A stretch of 64,000 bases of DNA from Scatomorpha sp964367935. Its GTDB lineage: Bacteria; Bacillota; Clostridia; Oscillospirales; Oscillospiraceae. The position numbers and the translations under genes are program-made. Below are positions 17,910 to 27,178 of this stretch, in pieces. The notes beneath the pieces are model-generated. The model searched no databases and was not told where the DNA came from. It saw nothing but the letters and a program-made list of their open reading frames with translations. The stretch's first letter is position 1. Each line of letters begins with the position of its first letter. The stretch is taken from contig CAYIYZ010000002.1 of NCBI GenBank assembly GCA_964367935.1, forward strand, positions 224,054 through 288,053. The letters run 5' to 3'.

Positions 17910-19097
17910 ATGAAAAAGCTAATAGCACTGGTTCTTGCGACGTTGATGATGGTGAGCATGTTGGCAGCGTGCTCGTCGGGGGATGACGCACCTGCGGAGA
18001 GCGCTGCACCTGCGGAGAGTATGCCTGCGGAGAGCGCGACACCTGAGGAGAGCACACCTGCATCGGGTGAATTGACAGAGGTCGTGTATGTACTGCCACG
18101 TACGGCAGAGGTTTTGGAGGATACACCTTTCTGGGTAGCTCAGAATTTGGGCTTCTTGGAAGAAGAGGGTCTAACTCTGAAGATGGAGCAGGCGTTCGGC
18201 ACAACTGATATGCGAATGGTTGCAACGGGCAACGCAGACTTTGCGGCACCCGGTCCCTCTTTCACACTATCCGGAATAGCTGAAGGACTACCCATAAAGG
18301 TTGTTTCCAGCTACGACGCAATCAATATTTGGGGTATGTGTGTACTTACAGGTAGTGAAGTTCAGACATGGGAAGATATGATAGGCGCACAGGAGAAGTA
18401 CGGCAGGAAGCTTACTGTAGCTTTGGGCGACGCATCATGGGAAGCACTTGTAGTGCCGACACTTGTAGCGGCAGGTGTAAGTATAGAGGATGACATTGAG
18501 TTCGTGGTAGCGGGCGAGAACCGTTATGTACAGGTAGCGGAAGGCAACCTTGACATGCTATTCTCATGGCCGGGCGAAGCATGGCAGCTCATAGGTCAGA
18601 ACTATGACTTTAAGTACATAGACGGCAATGAAGTGCTGCAGACTAACTCAAACTCCATAATCACAAATCTTGACAACATAGAGAACCGCCCCGAGGTAGT
18701 ACAGGGCTTTGTAACGGCGCTTGCAAAGAGCATATACTTCGTAAAGTATAATCCCGAGGCAGCGGCAGCGGTCTCTTGCGACCAGTGGCCGAACATAGAT
18801 GTAACATGGAAGGCAGCGGTATACGTACAGGAAGGCAGAGCTTATCAGATGTTCGGCGCACCGGGTAGTGCAGATGAGCAGATGATACTGGACGGCAACA
18901 TAGGCACGAGCTGGGAAGATAAGTGGCAGCTTAACGTTGATACGGCTGTTGAGACAGGCGTTATCTCCGAGCCTATAGCAATGGAAGACATCTTCACGAA
19001 TGAATTTGTTGACAATTCTTGGGACAAGGCAGAGGTAGAGGCAATAGCAGATGCGTATGACGTTGAGGCTACTAAGGCACGCTACGAAGCTGAGTAA
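17910..19097 (+). CDS. NitT/TauT-type ABC transporter solute-binding lipoprotein
   Basis: 395 residues from an ATG preceded by GAGGAGGAG. A lipoprotein signal peptide ends in 'MLAACSS', with Cys as the lipid anchor. A linker of repeated Pro-Ala-Glu-Ser units follows, then an NMT1/THI5/SsuA-type binding domain: 'TPFWVAQNLGFLEEEGLTL' and 'VATGNADFAAPGPS' are typical of the family that binds taurine, nitrate, thiamin precursors and similar ligands. It should deliver substrate to the permeases at 25585 and 27179. The ligand is unknown; the kinase and epimerase downstream suggest a sugar-like compound, which is unusual for this family. Confidence 0.88.
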   Translation: MKKLIALVLATLMMVSMLAACSSGDDAPAESAAPAESMPAESATPEESTPASGELTEVVYVLPRTAEVLEDTPFWVAQNLGFLEEEGLTLKMEQAFGTTDMRMVATGNADFAAPGPSFTLSGIAEGLPIKVVSSYDAINIWGMCVLTGSEVQTWEDMIGAQEKYGRKLTVALGDASWEALVVPTLVAAGVSIEDDIEFVVAGENRYVQVAEGNLDMLFSWPGEAWQLIGQNYDFKYIDGNEVLQTNSNSIITNLDNIENRPEVVQGFVTALAKSIYFVKYNPEAAAAVSCDQWPNIDVTWKAAVYVQEGRAYQMFGAPGSADEQMILDGNIGTSWEDKWQLNVDTAVETGVISEPIAMEDIFTNEFVDNSWDKAEVEAIADAYDVEATKARYEAE

Positions 19098-19119
19098 GCA
19101 ATAATTAGTCACGGCACTT

Positions 19120-19150
19120 CAGTCTCGGGGGCTAAGCGCTCCCGAGACTG
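19120..19150 (+). terminator. Hairpin after the solute-binding gene (attenuator candidate)
   Basis: CAGTCTCGGG pairs with CCCGAGACTG over 10 bp, followed by TTTAAAT. It probably stops part of the transcription so that the binding protein is made in excess over downstream products. Confidence 0.7.
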
Positions 19151-19193
19151 TTTAAATAGGTAAAAAACTGCAAATGTAACCATAGGAGTGAAC

Positions 19194-20378
19194 ATGAAGA
19201 GAGCTATACTGATATTACTTGTGATAATGAGCATTGGCGTACTGTTATCAGCCTGTGGAGCGTCGGGTGATGAGACTGATGATCCTGTAGTGGCGGTAGT
19301 GGACGGCGCTGAGATAAGGCGCTCAGAAGTTGAGGCACTTGCTGTACACGGGGATGAGATGTATAACAGTGTAAGTGAATTAAGTGAGGCCGAGATTGCT
19401 GAGAAAAAGCTGAATGCGAGGCTGGAGATTTTGGATATGCTCGTAAGAGAGCAAGTGATAGCGGCAAAGGTAGCGGAGTACGGTATAAGTGAAACGGAGT
19501 CAATGCTGACTGCGGCGGAGGAGCGATGGTCATCTACAATTTCTCTTATGGAGGACTATGTGTTAGCTTCGTACCCGACGCTGGAGGGCGATGAGCTTGA
19601 AGATACGGTGGCATCTATGCTCACTGTGCAGAATGTTTCGGAGGAGGCGCTCAAGGCGAGTGTCATAAAAGATGAGTTAGAGAAAGCTTTGCAAGCGGAG
19701 GTGGTGGCTATGGCACCTATGCCCGAGGAAGCGGAGCTTAGGGCGTATTACGACGACTTATTGGAGGAGCAGACAGCGCTGTTTTCTGATGATATATCGG
19801 CGTTTGAGAGGGAATTAATGTCAGATGAGCTTGTGCTCTATAGGCCTGTGGAGGTAAGAGCGGTTCAGCAGCTGTATCTGAAGTTCGATGAAGATGTGAT
19901 AGATTTAATGAAGCAGCTTGAGTCAGTGGGTGACAATGCAACTAAAGATGAGATGCGACAAGATCAATTAATTATTATAAATGAGACTTTGGAGTCCGTG
20001 CTCACTCGCTTAGAGAGTGGTGAGGATTTTAGAATATTGTTAAGTGAATACGACGCTGATTCGGCAGAGGATATAAACTATATAACGGCAGAGTCGAGTC
20101 GTTTCAGTGAGGAGTATATGGCAGCGCTTTTTGCTATAGATGAGCAGGGCGGGCACTCGGTAGCACTAGAGCAGGAGTACGGCTATATCATTTTGAAGTG
20201 GGATCACAGTTTAGAGCCGGCGACAGTGAGTTATGAAGAGGTAGCGGAGAGTATAGTAAGTGTGGTGATGGACGCAACTGCTGAGGCTTACTATGAGGAG
20301 CAGGTTAATGTATGGCTCAGTGAGGCTGAGGTCGAGCTTTATACTGATAATTTATCAGTGCCGATACAGAGTGAGTAG
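19194..20378 (+). CDS. PrsA/SurA-like foldase lipoprotein
   Basis: 394 residues. The ATG at 19194, 5 bases after AGGAG, is preferred over the GTG at 19188. The lipoprotein signal ends in 'LLSACGA'. The N-terminal part ('VVAVVDGAEIRRSEVEAL') and long helical arms resemble the SurA_N/PrsA chaperone domain. A short C-terminal segment ('GYIILKWDH') is like the end of a parvulin domain, but the full parvulin core is not convincing. It should act outside the membrane as a folding helper. Its position between the solute-binding and peptidase genes is odd; it may help fold the binding protein. Confidence 0.7.
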   Translation: MKRAILILLVIMSIGVLLSACGASGDETDDPVVAVVDGAEIRRSEVEALAVHGDEMYNSVSELSEAEIAEKKLNARLEILDMLVREQVIAAKVAEYGISETESMLTAAEERWSSTISLMEDYVLASYPTLEGDELEDTVASMLTVQNVSEEALKASVIKDELEKALQAEVVAMAPMPEEAELRAYYDDLLEEQTALFSDDISAFERELMSDELVLYRPVEVRAVQQLYLKFDEDVIDLMKQLESVGDNATKDEMRQDQLIIINETLESVLTRLESGEDFRILLSEYDADSAEDINYITAESSRFSEEYMAALFAIDEQGGHSVALEQEYGYIILKWDHSLEPATVSYEEVAESIVSVVMDATAEAYYEEQVNVWLSEAEVELYTDNLSVPIQSE

Positions 20379-20425
20379 TAGAGAATAATAGGCAAAAAAT
20401 GAAATACAGATAGCGGAGGATTATG

Positions 20426-21517
20426 ATGACAACGAAGGAAATATTAAAAGAGTTCATGTTGACACCTGCGCCGAGTGGGTATGAAAAGGAAATGGCAGAG
20501 CGTATGAAGGCGCATTTTGAGCCTTACTGCGATGAGGTGTATATAGATAGGCCTGGTAACTGCATAGGCAAGATAAAGGGTACGAAGTCGGGTCTGCCGA
20601 GGGTGATGGTTTTTGGGCATATGGATCAGCTTGGATTTATAGTGCGCAAGGTGGAGGCTGACGGTTTTATACAGGTGGATAGGTTAGGCGGCATACCGGA
20701 GAAGGTATTACCGGGTTTGGAACTCTTAATTCGTGACGAGAACGGTGGTTGGCATCCCGGAGTGTTTGGGCCGAAGGCGCATCATGCTACACCTGCGGAG
20801 GAGAAGTATAAGGTAGACTTGGTGACATCGCTTTATATAGATATGGGAGCGAAGAGTGCCGAGGAGGTACATGCACTCGGCATATATACGGGCTGCCCTG
20901 TTATATATAGGCCGGCATTTAGGGAACTGATAGGTGAGCGAGTTACCGGCACGGCTGTAGATAATAGAGGCGCTTGTGCTTGCCTTGTGCAGATGGCAAA
21001 AAGGCTCTCGGAGGAGCGTCCCTTATGCGACGTGTATCTTGTAGGCACAGTTTGGGAGGAATTTAATCTGCGTGGAGCTATGCTGGCGGCACGCACGGTG
21101 AAGCCCGACTTGGCTATATCTTTGGATGTAACCTTGGCAGGCGATACTAAGGATCTGTCCTCAAAGTTTGACGATGTGATGGGTGAGGGCGCCTGTGTTC
21201 AGCTTTATAGTTTCCATGGACGTGGCACGCTTAATGGGACATTGCCGCACGAGGGGATGTTCAAGTTAGCAAAGCGTACGGCGACAGAGCTCAACATGCC
21301 GTTACAGCGATTTGCGGCCTTGGGTATACTGACAGACAGTTCATACATTCAGCTCGAGGGCGAGGGTGTAGGTTGCCTTGAGATGGGATTTCCCGCACGA
21401 TATACGCATACACCTGTTGAGGTGTGCGACGTGCGTGATATAGATAGTTTAGCGATAATATGCTCGGAGATGTTAAAGCGCATAGACACTGATTTTCCCA
21501 TAGGACGTTTCGACTAA
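20426..21517 (+). CDS. M42-family metallopeptidase (SgcX-like)
   Basis: 363 residues from the second of two adjacent ATGs, at better spacing from GCGGAGGA. The M42 dinuclear-metal site is complete: His and Asp in 'FGHMDQLGFIV', Asp in 'AVDNRGACACL', Glu-Glu in 'TVWEEFNLRGA', Asp in 'DVTLAGDTKD' and His in 'RYTHTPVE'. Family members are cytoplasmic aminopeptidases or deblocking peptidases. E. coli SgcX, of unknown activity, is also M42 and is encoded with SgcQ. Here it lies in an operon with sugar-type enzymes, so it may hydrolyse an amide bond in the imported compound. Confidence 0.88.
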   Translation: MTTKEILKEFMLTPAPSGYEKEMAERMKAHFEPYCDEVYIDRPGNCIGKIKGTKSGLPRVMVFGHMDQLGFIVRKVEADGFIQVDRLGGIPEKVLPGLELLIRDENGGWHPGVFGPKAHHATPAEEKYKVDLVTSLYIDMGAKSAEEVHALGIYTGCPVIYRPAFRELIGERVTGTAVDNRGACACLVQMAKRLSEERPLCDVYLVGTVWEEFNLRGAMLAARTVKPDLAISLDVTLAGDTKDLSSKFDDVMGEGACVQLYSFHGRGTLNGTLPHEGMFKLAKRTATELNMPLQRFAALGILTDSSYIQLEGEGVGCLEMGFPARYTHTPVEVCDVRDIDSLAIICSEMLKRIDTDFPIGRFD

Positions 21518-21535
21518 TAGTAGGAGGGACTTGAG

Positions 21536-23047
21536 ATGAAGAAGTATTTCATGGGTATAGATATAGGCACGTATGAGAGCAAGGGTGCTTTAGTGGATGA
21601 GGACGCAAATATTGTGGCTTATCATGCTTGTCCTCATGAGATGGAGGTAATACATGCAGGCTATGCCGAACATGATGCGGAGGCGACGTGGTGGTCGGAT
21701 TTTTGCACTATAAGTCGTAAGCTTATAGAAAAATCCGGCGTTGATCCTAAGGATATACTCAGTGTGGGCTGCTCGACTATAGCGCCTTGCTGCCTGCCTG
21801 TTGATAAGGAACTTAGTCCTTTACGTAAGGCGATATTGTACGGCATAGATGTGCGTGCGGTCGATGAGATTGAGTACTTAGAGAAAAAGTACGGCAAGGA
21901 CGCAATTTTCGAAAAATGTGGCACACCACTGACATCTCAGTCAGCAGGGGCAAAGGTGCTATGGATAAAAAATAAGGAACCTGAGGTGTATGCTAAGGCT
22001 GATAAGTTTGTTACGGGCAGTACTTACCTTGTGGCTAAGCTAACAGGCAAGTATGTAATAGATCACTATACGGCGGCTACGTGGGTACCCATGTATAATA
22101 TGGATAAGCTCGATTGGGAGGACGACGTATCGGAGTTTTGTGAGCGTGATCAGTTACCCGAGTGTAGGTGGAGCCATGAGGTAGTGGGTGAAGTGCATGA
22201 GAAAGCGGCTGCGGAGACTGGACTTTGTGTGGGTACGAAAGTCACATGTGGCACAGCTGACGCTTCGGCTGAGGCGTTTTCCGTTGGAGTGCTAGATCCG
22301 GGCGATATGATGCTGATGTACGGCTCATCCATATTTATAATACATGTGGTGGAGCAATTTACAAAAGACGAGCGTTTGTGGGCGGGCCCGTATCTTTTCC
22401 CGGGTACATATTCAGTGGCGGCAGGTATGAGTTGTGCAGGTACGCTCACACGTTGGTTTAGGGATAACTTTGCGGGTGATGTAGTGGAGGCTGCCGAGCT
22501 TAAGGGCGAAAACGCCTATGCGGAGCTATCAAAATTAGCAGAGGGCATACCGGCAGGCAGTGATGGTCTTATAGTACTTCCATATTTTTCCGGTGAGCGG
22601 ACGCCTATTAATGACCCTAAGGCAAAGGGCGTGGTGTTCGGTTTAAATCTCCAGCATACGAGAGGCCATATGTATAAGGCGTGCTTAGAAGGTGTGGGCT
22701 ATGGCATAGCTCAGCACTTTAAGATATTTGATGAGCGTGAGATGGGCACGAAGAAAGTAATGGCGGTCGGTGGTGGCACGAAGAATGCAGCATGGATACA
22801 GGCGGTGTCTGATATCAGTGGGAAGACACAGCATACGGCTGTGGAAGAGACGGGCGCGGCGTACGGCGATGCACTCATAGCGGCACTTGCGGTGGGACAT
22901 TACAAAAATTCTGAGGAAGTCTCGCAGGTGATAAAGAGAAAGCAGACTGTAGAGGCAGATAGTAAGACGCATGAGGTCTACGGACCTTATTTAGAGCGCT
23001 ATACAGAACTGTATAATGTTACGAAGGAATTAATGCATAAGTTCTGA
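21536..23047 (+). CDS. FGGY-family carbohydrate kinase
   Basis: 503 residues, normal for the family. The N-terminal phosphate loop is 'GIDIGTYESKGALVD', the middle 'GTADASAEAFSVG' corresponds to the second ATPase motif, and 'VMAVGGGTKNAAWIQAVSDI' is the C-terminal FGGY signature. It phosphorylates a sugar, polyol or acid in the cytoplasm using ATP. The sugar is not deducible, but with an epimerase and DeoR repressor in the same operon it probably acts on the substrate of the ABC importer. Confidence 0.93.
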   Translation: MKKYFMGIDIGTYESKGALVDEDANIVAYHACPHEMEVIHAGYAEHDAEATWWSDFCTISRKLIEKSGVDPKDILSVGCSTIAPCCLPVDKELSPLRKAILYGIDVRAVDEIEYLEKKYGKDAIFEKCGTPLTSQSAGAKVLWIKNKEPEVYAKADKFVTGSTYLVAKLTGKYVIDHYTAATWVPMYNMDKLDWEDDVSEFCERDQLPECRWSHEVVGEVHEKAAAETGLCVGTKVTCGTADASAEAFSVGVLDPGDMMLMYGSSIFIIHVVEQFTKDERLWAGPYLFPGTYSVAAGMSCAGTLTRWFRDNFAGDVVEAAELKGENAYAELSKLAEGIPAGSDGLIVLPYFSGERTPINDPKAKGVVFGLNLQHTRGHMYKACLEGVGYGIAQHFKIFDEREMGTKKVMAVGGGTKNAAWIQAVSDISGKTQHTAVEETGAAYGDALIAALAVGHYKNSEEVSQVIKRKQTVEADSKTHEVYGPYLERYTELYNVTKELMHKF

Positions 23048-23066
23048 GTGGTGTATGAGGGGGTGA

Positions 23067-23834
23067 GTGACGGTGTTAAAGCCCGAACGCTTTGATAAGA
23101 TAGTACGAGCGGTAGAGGAAAAGGGCACGGTAACGGTTGACGAGCTATGTGATATTCTGAAAGTCTCGAAAGCGACGGTAAGGCGAGACTTGCTTGAATT
23201 AGATAGGGAGAAGATGTTAGCGCGCACGCACGGTGGTGCAACACTGCTCAGCAAGGCAATAACGGAGGAGGTACCGATAGCGGTACGAACACATATATGC
23301 AAGGAAGAGAAAGAACGGATAGCGGAGGCAGCTGTCAGTTTGATAAGTGAGGGCGAGACTATATATGTTGGAGCGGGCACGACGGCGGCGGCACTGGCGA
23401 GGCGATTAGGAGTGTTTAGCGGCCTGACGGTAGTGACAAACGATATACAAGTAGCGACTATAGTTGCAGGCACCAAAAACTCACTTATAGTTTCCGGAGG
23501 GGCTCTGAAGGCATCGAGTTATACATTACTGGGCATTTTTACAGAATCGGTGTTAGCAGAATTGCATGTTGATACCACGTTCATGGCGGTTGATGCTGTG
23601 GACTTGGAAAATGGCTTCATGGACTTTGGTGTTGATGAGGTAAGCGTAAAGCGAATGTTGCTGAATAACTCAAAGAAGCGAGTAATGCTTTGTGATAGCA
23701 GTAAGTTTAATATATCGGCTTTCATAGGCATTTCACAGCTATCATCTGCAGATATAGTAATAACGAATACGGATCTGGATGAGGCTATAGTAGGGCGTAT
23801 GGAAGATGAGGGTGTACGAGTAATAACTGTATAA
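23067..23834 (+). CDS. DeoR/GlpR-family transcriptional repressor
   Basis: 255 residues from a GTG after GAGGGGGTGA. The N-terminal helix-turn-helix 'VDELCDILKVSKATVRRDLL' and the following 'THGGA' are DeoR hallmarks. The C-terminal part is the phosphosugar-sensing domain ('VGAGTTAAALARRL', 'TVVTNDIQVA'). It most likely represses this locus until the phosphorylated sugar accumulates. The inverted repeat at 17678-17707 is a possible operator. Confidence 0.92.
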   Translation: MTVLKPERFDKIVRAVEEKGTVTVDELCDILKVSKATVRRDLLELDREKMLARTHGGATLLSKAITEEVPIAVRTHICKEEKERIAEAAVSLISEGETIYVGAGTTAAALARRLGVFSGLTVVTNDIQVATIVAGTKNSLIVSGGALKASSYTLLGIFTESVLAELHVDTTFMAVDAVDLENGFMDFGVDEVSVKRMLLNNSKKRVMLCDSSKFNISAFIGISQLSSADIVITNTDLDEAIVGRMEDEGVRVITV

Positions 23835-23853
23835 AAGTGAGGAGGACATTAAT

Positions 23854-24747
23854 ATGAGATCTGCAATAAAGAAGGGTATTAATATCTGGTCATTTGACTC
23901 TGCTCTTTCGATAGAGGAATGTATGAAAATGGCGAAATCCGCGGGCTTTGAGGGTATAGAGCTTGCACTTGCTAAGACGGGCGCACTGAGTCTAAACAGC
24001 AGTGAGGAGGAAATACTGGCGATAAGGACTAAGGCTGAGGAGATTGGGATAGAAATATGCAGTCTCGCAACGGGCCTTTATTGGGAGTATTCGCTTACAG
24101 CAAACAGTGCAGAGATTAGGGAATCGGCAAAACAGGTAGTACGTAAGCAGATAGATGTAGCGGCACTTTTGGGAGTGGACTGCATCCTTGTGTGTCCTGG
24201 AACGGTAGGCGTTGATTTCAGGCCGGAGGACGTTGTGCCTGACACAGATGGTGTATCATTTTTTGCAGGCAGTGAAGTCATAGACTATGATGTAGCCTAT
24301 GAGCGTAGCCAGCAGGCGCTCAAGGAACTTGCGCCATATGCGAAGGAGAAGGGCGTAATAGTAGGTATAGAGAATATTTGGAATAAGTTTTTGCTGAGCC
24401 CGCTTGAGATGCGCACGTTTTTGGATGAGATAGGCTCAGAGTATGTTGGAGCATTTTTGGACGTAGGCAATATGATGCTGTTCGGCTACCCACAGCATTG
24501 GATAAAGATACTGGGTAAGCGCATAAAGAAAGTACATTTTAAAGACTACAGGCGTGATGCGAAGGGCCTTGCTGGTTTTGTGGATTTACTTGCCGGTGAT
24601 GTGGACTGGGACCTTGTCGTAGATGCATTTGATGCCATAGGCTATGATGGTTGGGCGAGTGCGGAGATGTGTCCGACATACAGGCTTTATACAGAGCAGA
24701 TGATAATAAATGCTTCAGGGTCTATGGATAGGATACTTAGAAGATAA
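23854..24747 (+). CDS. TIM-barrel sugar phosphate isomerase/epimerase
   Basis: 297 residues of the AP-endonuclease-2/xylose-isomerase-like barrel family. Metal ligands expected in UlaE-type epimerases are visible: Glu in 'VGIENIWNKF', Asp in 'FLDVGNM', His in 'VHFKDYRR' and Glu in 'WASAEM'. It probably interconverts a ketose phosphate made by the FGGY kinase, in the manner of L-ribulose/L-xylulose 5-phosphate 3-epimerases. Reaction details are inference. Confidence 0.85.
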   Translation: MRSAIKKGINIWSFDSALSIEECMKMAKSAGFEGIELALAKTGALSLNSSEEEILAIRTKAEEIGIEICSLATGLYWEYSLTANSAEIRESAKQVVRKQIDVAALLGVDCILVCPGTVGVDFRPEDVVPDTDGVSFFAGSEVIDYDVAYERSQQALKELAPYAKEKGVIVGIENIWNKFLLSPLEMRTFLDEIGSEYVGAFLDVGNMMLFGYPQHWIKILGKRIKKVHFKDYRRDAKGLAGFVDLLAGDVDWDLVVDAFDAIGYDGWASAEMCPTYRLYTEQMIINASGSMDRILRR

Positions 24748-24781
24748 GTAACAGTAAACTCGTTTTAAGTGAGGGATATGA

Positions 24782-25570
24782 ATGGGAAAAGTAGTATTTA
24801 GCATAAAGGAGCTTTCAAAGAGCTTTGGCAGTGCGAAAGACGGCAATCTGACCGAGGTAATAAAAGACATCAGCATGGACATACATGAGAAGGAATTTAT
24901 CGTAATATTGGGCAACTCCGGTTGCGGAAAATCCACATTTTTAAAGATGCTGGGTGGCATAGAGAGTGCTACAAGCGGCAGTCTACATTTAAATGGAGCG
25001 GACTGTGGGTTACAGATACCGTCAGAACAGTTACAGAGGTTTGGATTTGTGTTCCAGAGCAATAATCTGTTACCGTGGCGCACAGTTGAGGGCAACTTGA
25101 AGTTCATGTTACAGACAATGAAGCTAAAGGACGCGAAGTGGCATGCACGTATAGATGAGATGCTTGATATAGTGGGATTACTCAAGTATAAGGGCGTGTA
25201 TCCGCATGAATTGTCGGGCGGTATGAAGCAGAGGGTAGGCATAGCGAGGGCGCTGGTGCACGACCCTGAGGTGCTCATATTAGATCAGCCTTTGGGTGCG
25301 TTGGATGCGATAACGAGGAAGATGCTGTCATACGAGGTGCTAAACATATGGAAGAAGACTCAGAAGACGGTAATAATGGTCACAAACAATGTGGAAGAGG
25401 CGATATTACTGGCAGGACGAATATTTGTGCTATCGAATAAGCCGGCCGTCATTACGCATGAGATAGTGGTAGATATACCTATAGAAGAGCGCAATCCGGA
25501 TATATATTCTAATGCACGCTTTAACAGCTTACGAGATCAGATAAATGAGATCGTACGTGAAACTATGTAG
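24782..25570 (+). CDS. ABC transporter ATPase with degenerate catalytic site (NBD1)
   Basis: 262 residues of the NitT/TauT-type importer ATPase family. Walker A is intact ('GNSGCGKST', residues 44-52) and so is the signature 'LSGGMKQR' (144-151). Two key residues are changed. After Walker B the sequence reads 'LILDQP', with Gln169 in place of the catalytic Glu. In the switch region 'TNNVEEA', Asn202 replaces the His. The second ATPase of the operon has Glu and His at exactly these positions. The protein should bind ATP but hydrolyse poorly and probably works as one half of a heterodimer. Confidence 0.92.
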   Translation: MGKVVFSIKELSKSFGSAKDGNLTEVIKDISMDIHEKEFIVILGNSGCGKSTFLKMLGGIESATSGSLHLNGADCGLQIPSEQLQRFGFVFQSNNLLPWRTVEGNLKFMLQTMKLKDAKWHARIDEMLDIVGLLKYKGVYPHELSGGMKQRVGIARALVHDPEVLILDQPLGALDAITRKMLSYEVLNIWKKTQKTVIMVTNNVEEAILLAGRIFVLSNKPAVITHEIVVDIPIEERNPDIYSNARFNSLRDQINEIVRETM

Positions 25571-25584
25571 GGGAGCATGTGGTT

Positions 25585-26352
25585 ATGAAGAAAAGGACGA
25601 AAAGCGGTAACGGCATACAGGGCTTTTTATATCCCTTGCTGGTGTTAGTGGTACTTGTAATCGGGCTTGAGGTAGGACTCAGGGTGTTCAATGTACCTAC
25701 CTATGTTTTACCAACGCCGATAGGCATATTGACAAAGACGGTAGAGAGTTTTCCGGAGATACTACCACATTTTCTGTTCACATTGCGGATAGTGGTAATG
25801 GGCTTTACGGTAGCAATACCATTGGGAATATTACTTGCAGCGCTGTTCTCGCAGTTTGATATACTTGTAAAGGCAGTGACGCCTGTTATTATCTGGGTTG
25901 TAATAACCCCGATGATAACGTTGATACCTCTACTTATGCTGTGGTTGGGCACGGACCCGAACTTGCGTGTGATAGTGGTTATAGCGCAAGCGACACCGAT
26001 AATAACGTTAAATACACTAAACGGCTTCATTAATGTTGAGAGTGAGAAGTTAGAGCTAGCACGAGCGGTGGGAGCCTCGAAGTTCCAGACATTTACGAGC
26101 ATAGTTTTCATGAATGCTCTACCGCAGGTCTTTACAGGCATAAAACTCGGCTGCATTTTTTCGACTATAGGTGCGGTGAGTGCTGACTTCGTAGCGGGAA
26201 GTATAGGGCTTGGTGATCGTATCATTCAGTTTACGAGGTACAATTTAACGGAGCAGAGCTACGGCTGTATCATTCTGATTGCGTTAATTGGTATATCAAT
26301 TTATACGATAGTACAAACAATAGAGAACAGAATTATTCTGTGGAAGAACTAA
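25585..26352 (+). CDS. ABC transporter permease (NitT/TauT type), first subunit
   Basis: 255 residues from the ATG, with a GTG two codons earlier also possible; the ribosome site is GGGGAG. About six membrane helices are predicted. The coupling (EAA-like) loop reads 'ELARAVGASKFQTF'. Family: BPD_transp_1 permeases of the SsuC/TauC type. It lies between the two ATPase genes and probably forms a heterodimer with the permease at 27179. Confidence 0.9.
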   Translation: MKKRTKSGNGIQGFLYPLLVLVVLVIGLEVGLRVFNVPTYVLPTPIGILTKTVESFPEILPHFLFTLRIVVMGFTVAIPLGILLAALFSQFDILVKAVTPVIIWVVITPMITLIPLLMLWLGTDPNLRVIVVIAQATPIITLNTLNGFINVESEKLELARAVGASKFQTFTSIVFMNALPQVFTGIKLGCIFSTIGAVSADFVAGSIGLGDRIIQFTRYNLTEQSYGCIILIALIGISIYTIVQTIENRIILWKN

Positions 26353-26364
26353 GGAGGTGTGGAG

Positions 26365-27165
26365 ATGCAGGAACCGCGTATAAAATTTGAACATGTTTCC
26401 AAGGTTTTTGAGACACGCAGTCAGACCATAGTGGCAGTGAAGGACTATTCCATGGAGATACAGAAGGGTGAATTTGTTTCCATACTTGGCCCTTCGGGTT
26501 GCGGAAAATCTACTTTGATACGCATGTTAGACGGTATTATTCCAACGACTGAAGGTAAGATATTTATCGATGGCGAGCAGGTGAATGGTAAGAAGAAAAT
26601 AGCGAATAAGTTTTTACGTAAGATGGGCTTTATATTTCAACAACCTAATCTGTTGCCGTGGTATACGGTACGCGAGAATGTTGCTTTACCATTACGTGTG
26701 TTTAAGTTGAGTGGTGCGGAGTGGGAGAAGAAGGTTGACGACCTACTCGCTATGGTGGGGCTATCTGAGTATGCAAATGCGTATCCGTATGAGATATCAG
26801 GAGGAATGTTACAACGTGCCGGCGTTATACGAGCGATGGTGCATGATCCTGAGATACTGCTGATGGACGAGCCTTTTGGAGCCTTGGATGAGCTGACACG
26901 TGAGCAGTTAAATATGGAGTTGTTGGAGATATGGAAGAGCACTGGAAAAACGATTATCTTCATAACTCACAATATAGAAGAAGCTGTGTTACTCTCCTCG
27001 AGAGTGTATGTAATGGGTACTCAACCGGGACGTTTGGTAGAAACCATAACTTTGGACTTACCCAGACCACGCAATTTATCAATGATTACACAGCCTAAGT
27101 TCATCGAGTATAAGCATACGCTTGAGGGATTAATCGGTGAGCTGGACTTGAGCAAAATCAAGTAG
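26365..27165 (+). CDS. ABC transporter ATPase, catalytically competent (NBD2)
   Basis: 266 residues from the ATG 6 bases after AAGGAGGT. Walker A is 'GPSGCGKST', Walker B plus Glu is 'LLMDEP' (Glu169) and the switch is 'THNIEEA' (His202), all canonical. The signature is slightly altered: 'ISGGMLQRAGVIRAM' instead of LSGG-x-x-QR-x-x-I-A-R-A. If paired with NBD1, the site formed by NBD1's Walker motifs and this altered signature would be the inactive one, and the opposite site would be fully normal. Confidence 0.93.
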   Translation: MQEPRIKFEHVSKVFETRSQTIVAVKDYSMEIQKGEFVSILGPSGCGKSTLIRMLDGIIPTTEGKIFIDGEQVNGKKKIANKFLRKMGFIFQQPNLLPWYTVRENVALPLRVFKLSGAEWEKKVDDLLAMVGLSEYANAYPYEISGGMLQRAGVIRAMVHDPEILLMDEPFGALDELTREQLNMELLEIWKSTGKTIIFITHNIEEAVLLSSRVYVMGTQPGRLVETITLDLPRPRNLSMITQPKFIEYKHTLEGLIGELDLSKIK

Positions 27166-27178
27166 GGGAGGGGAAAAA

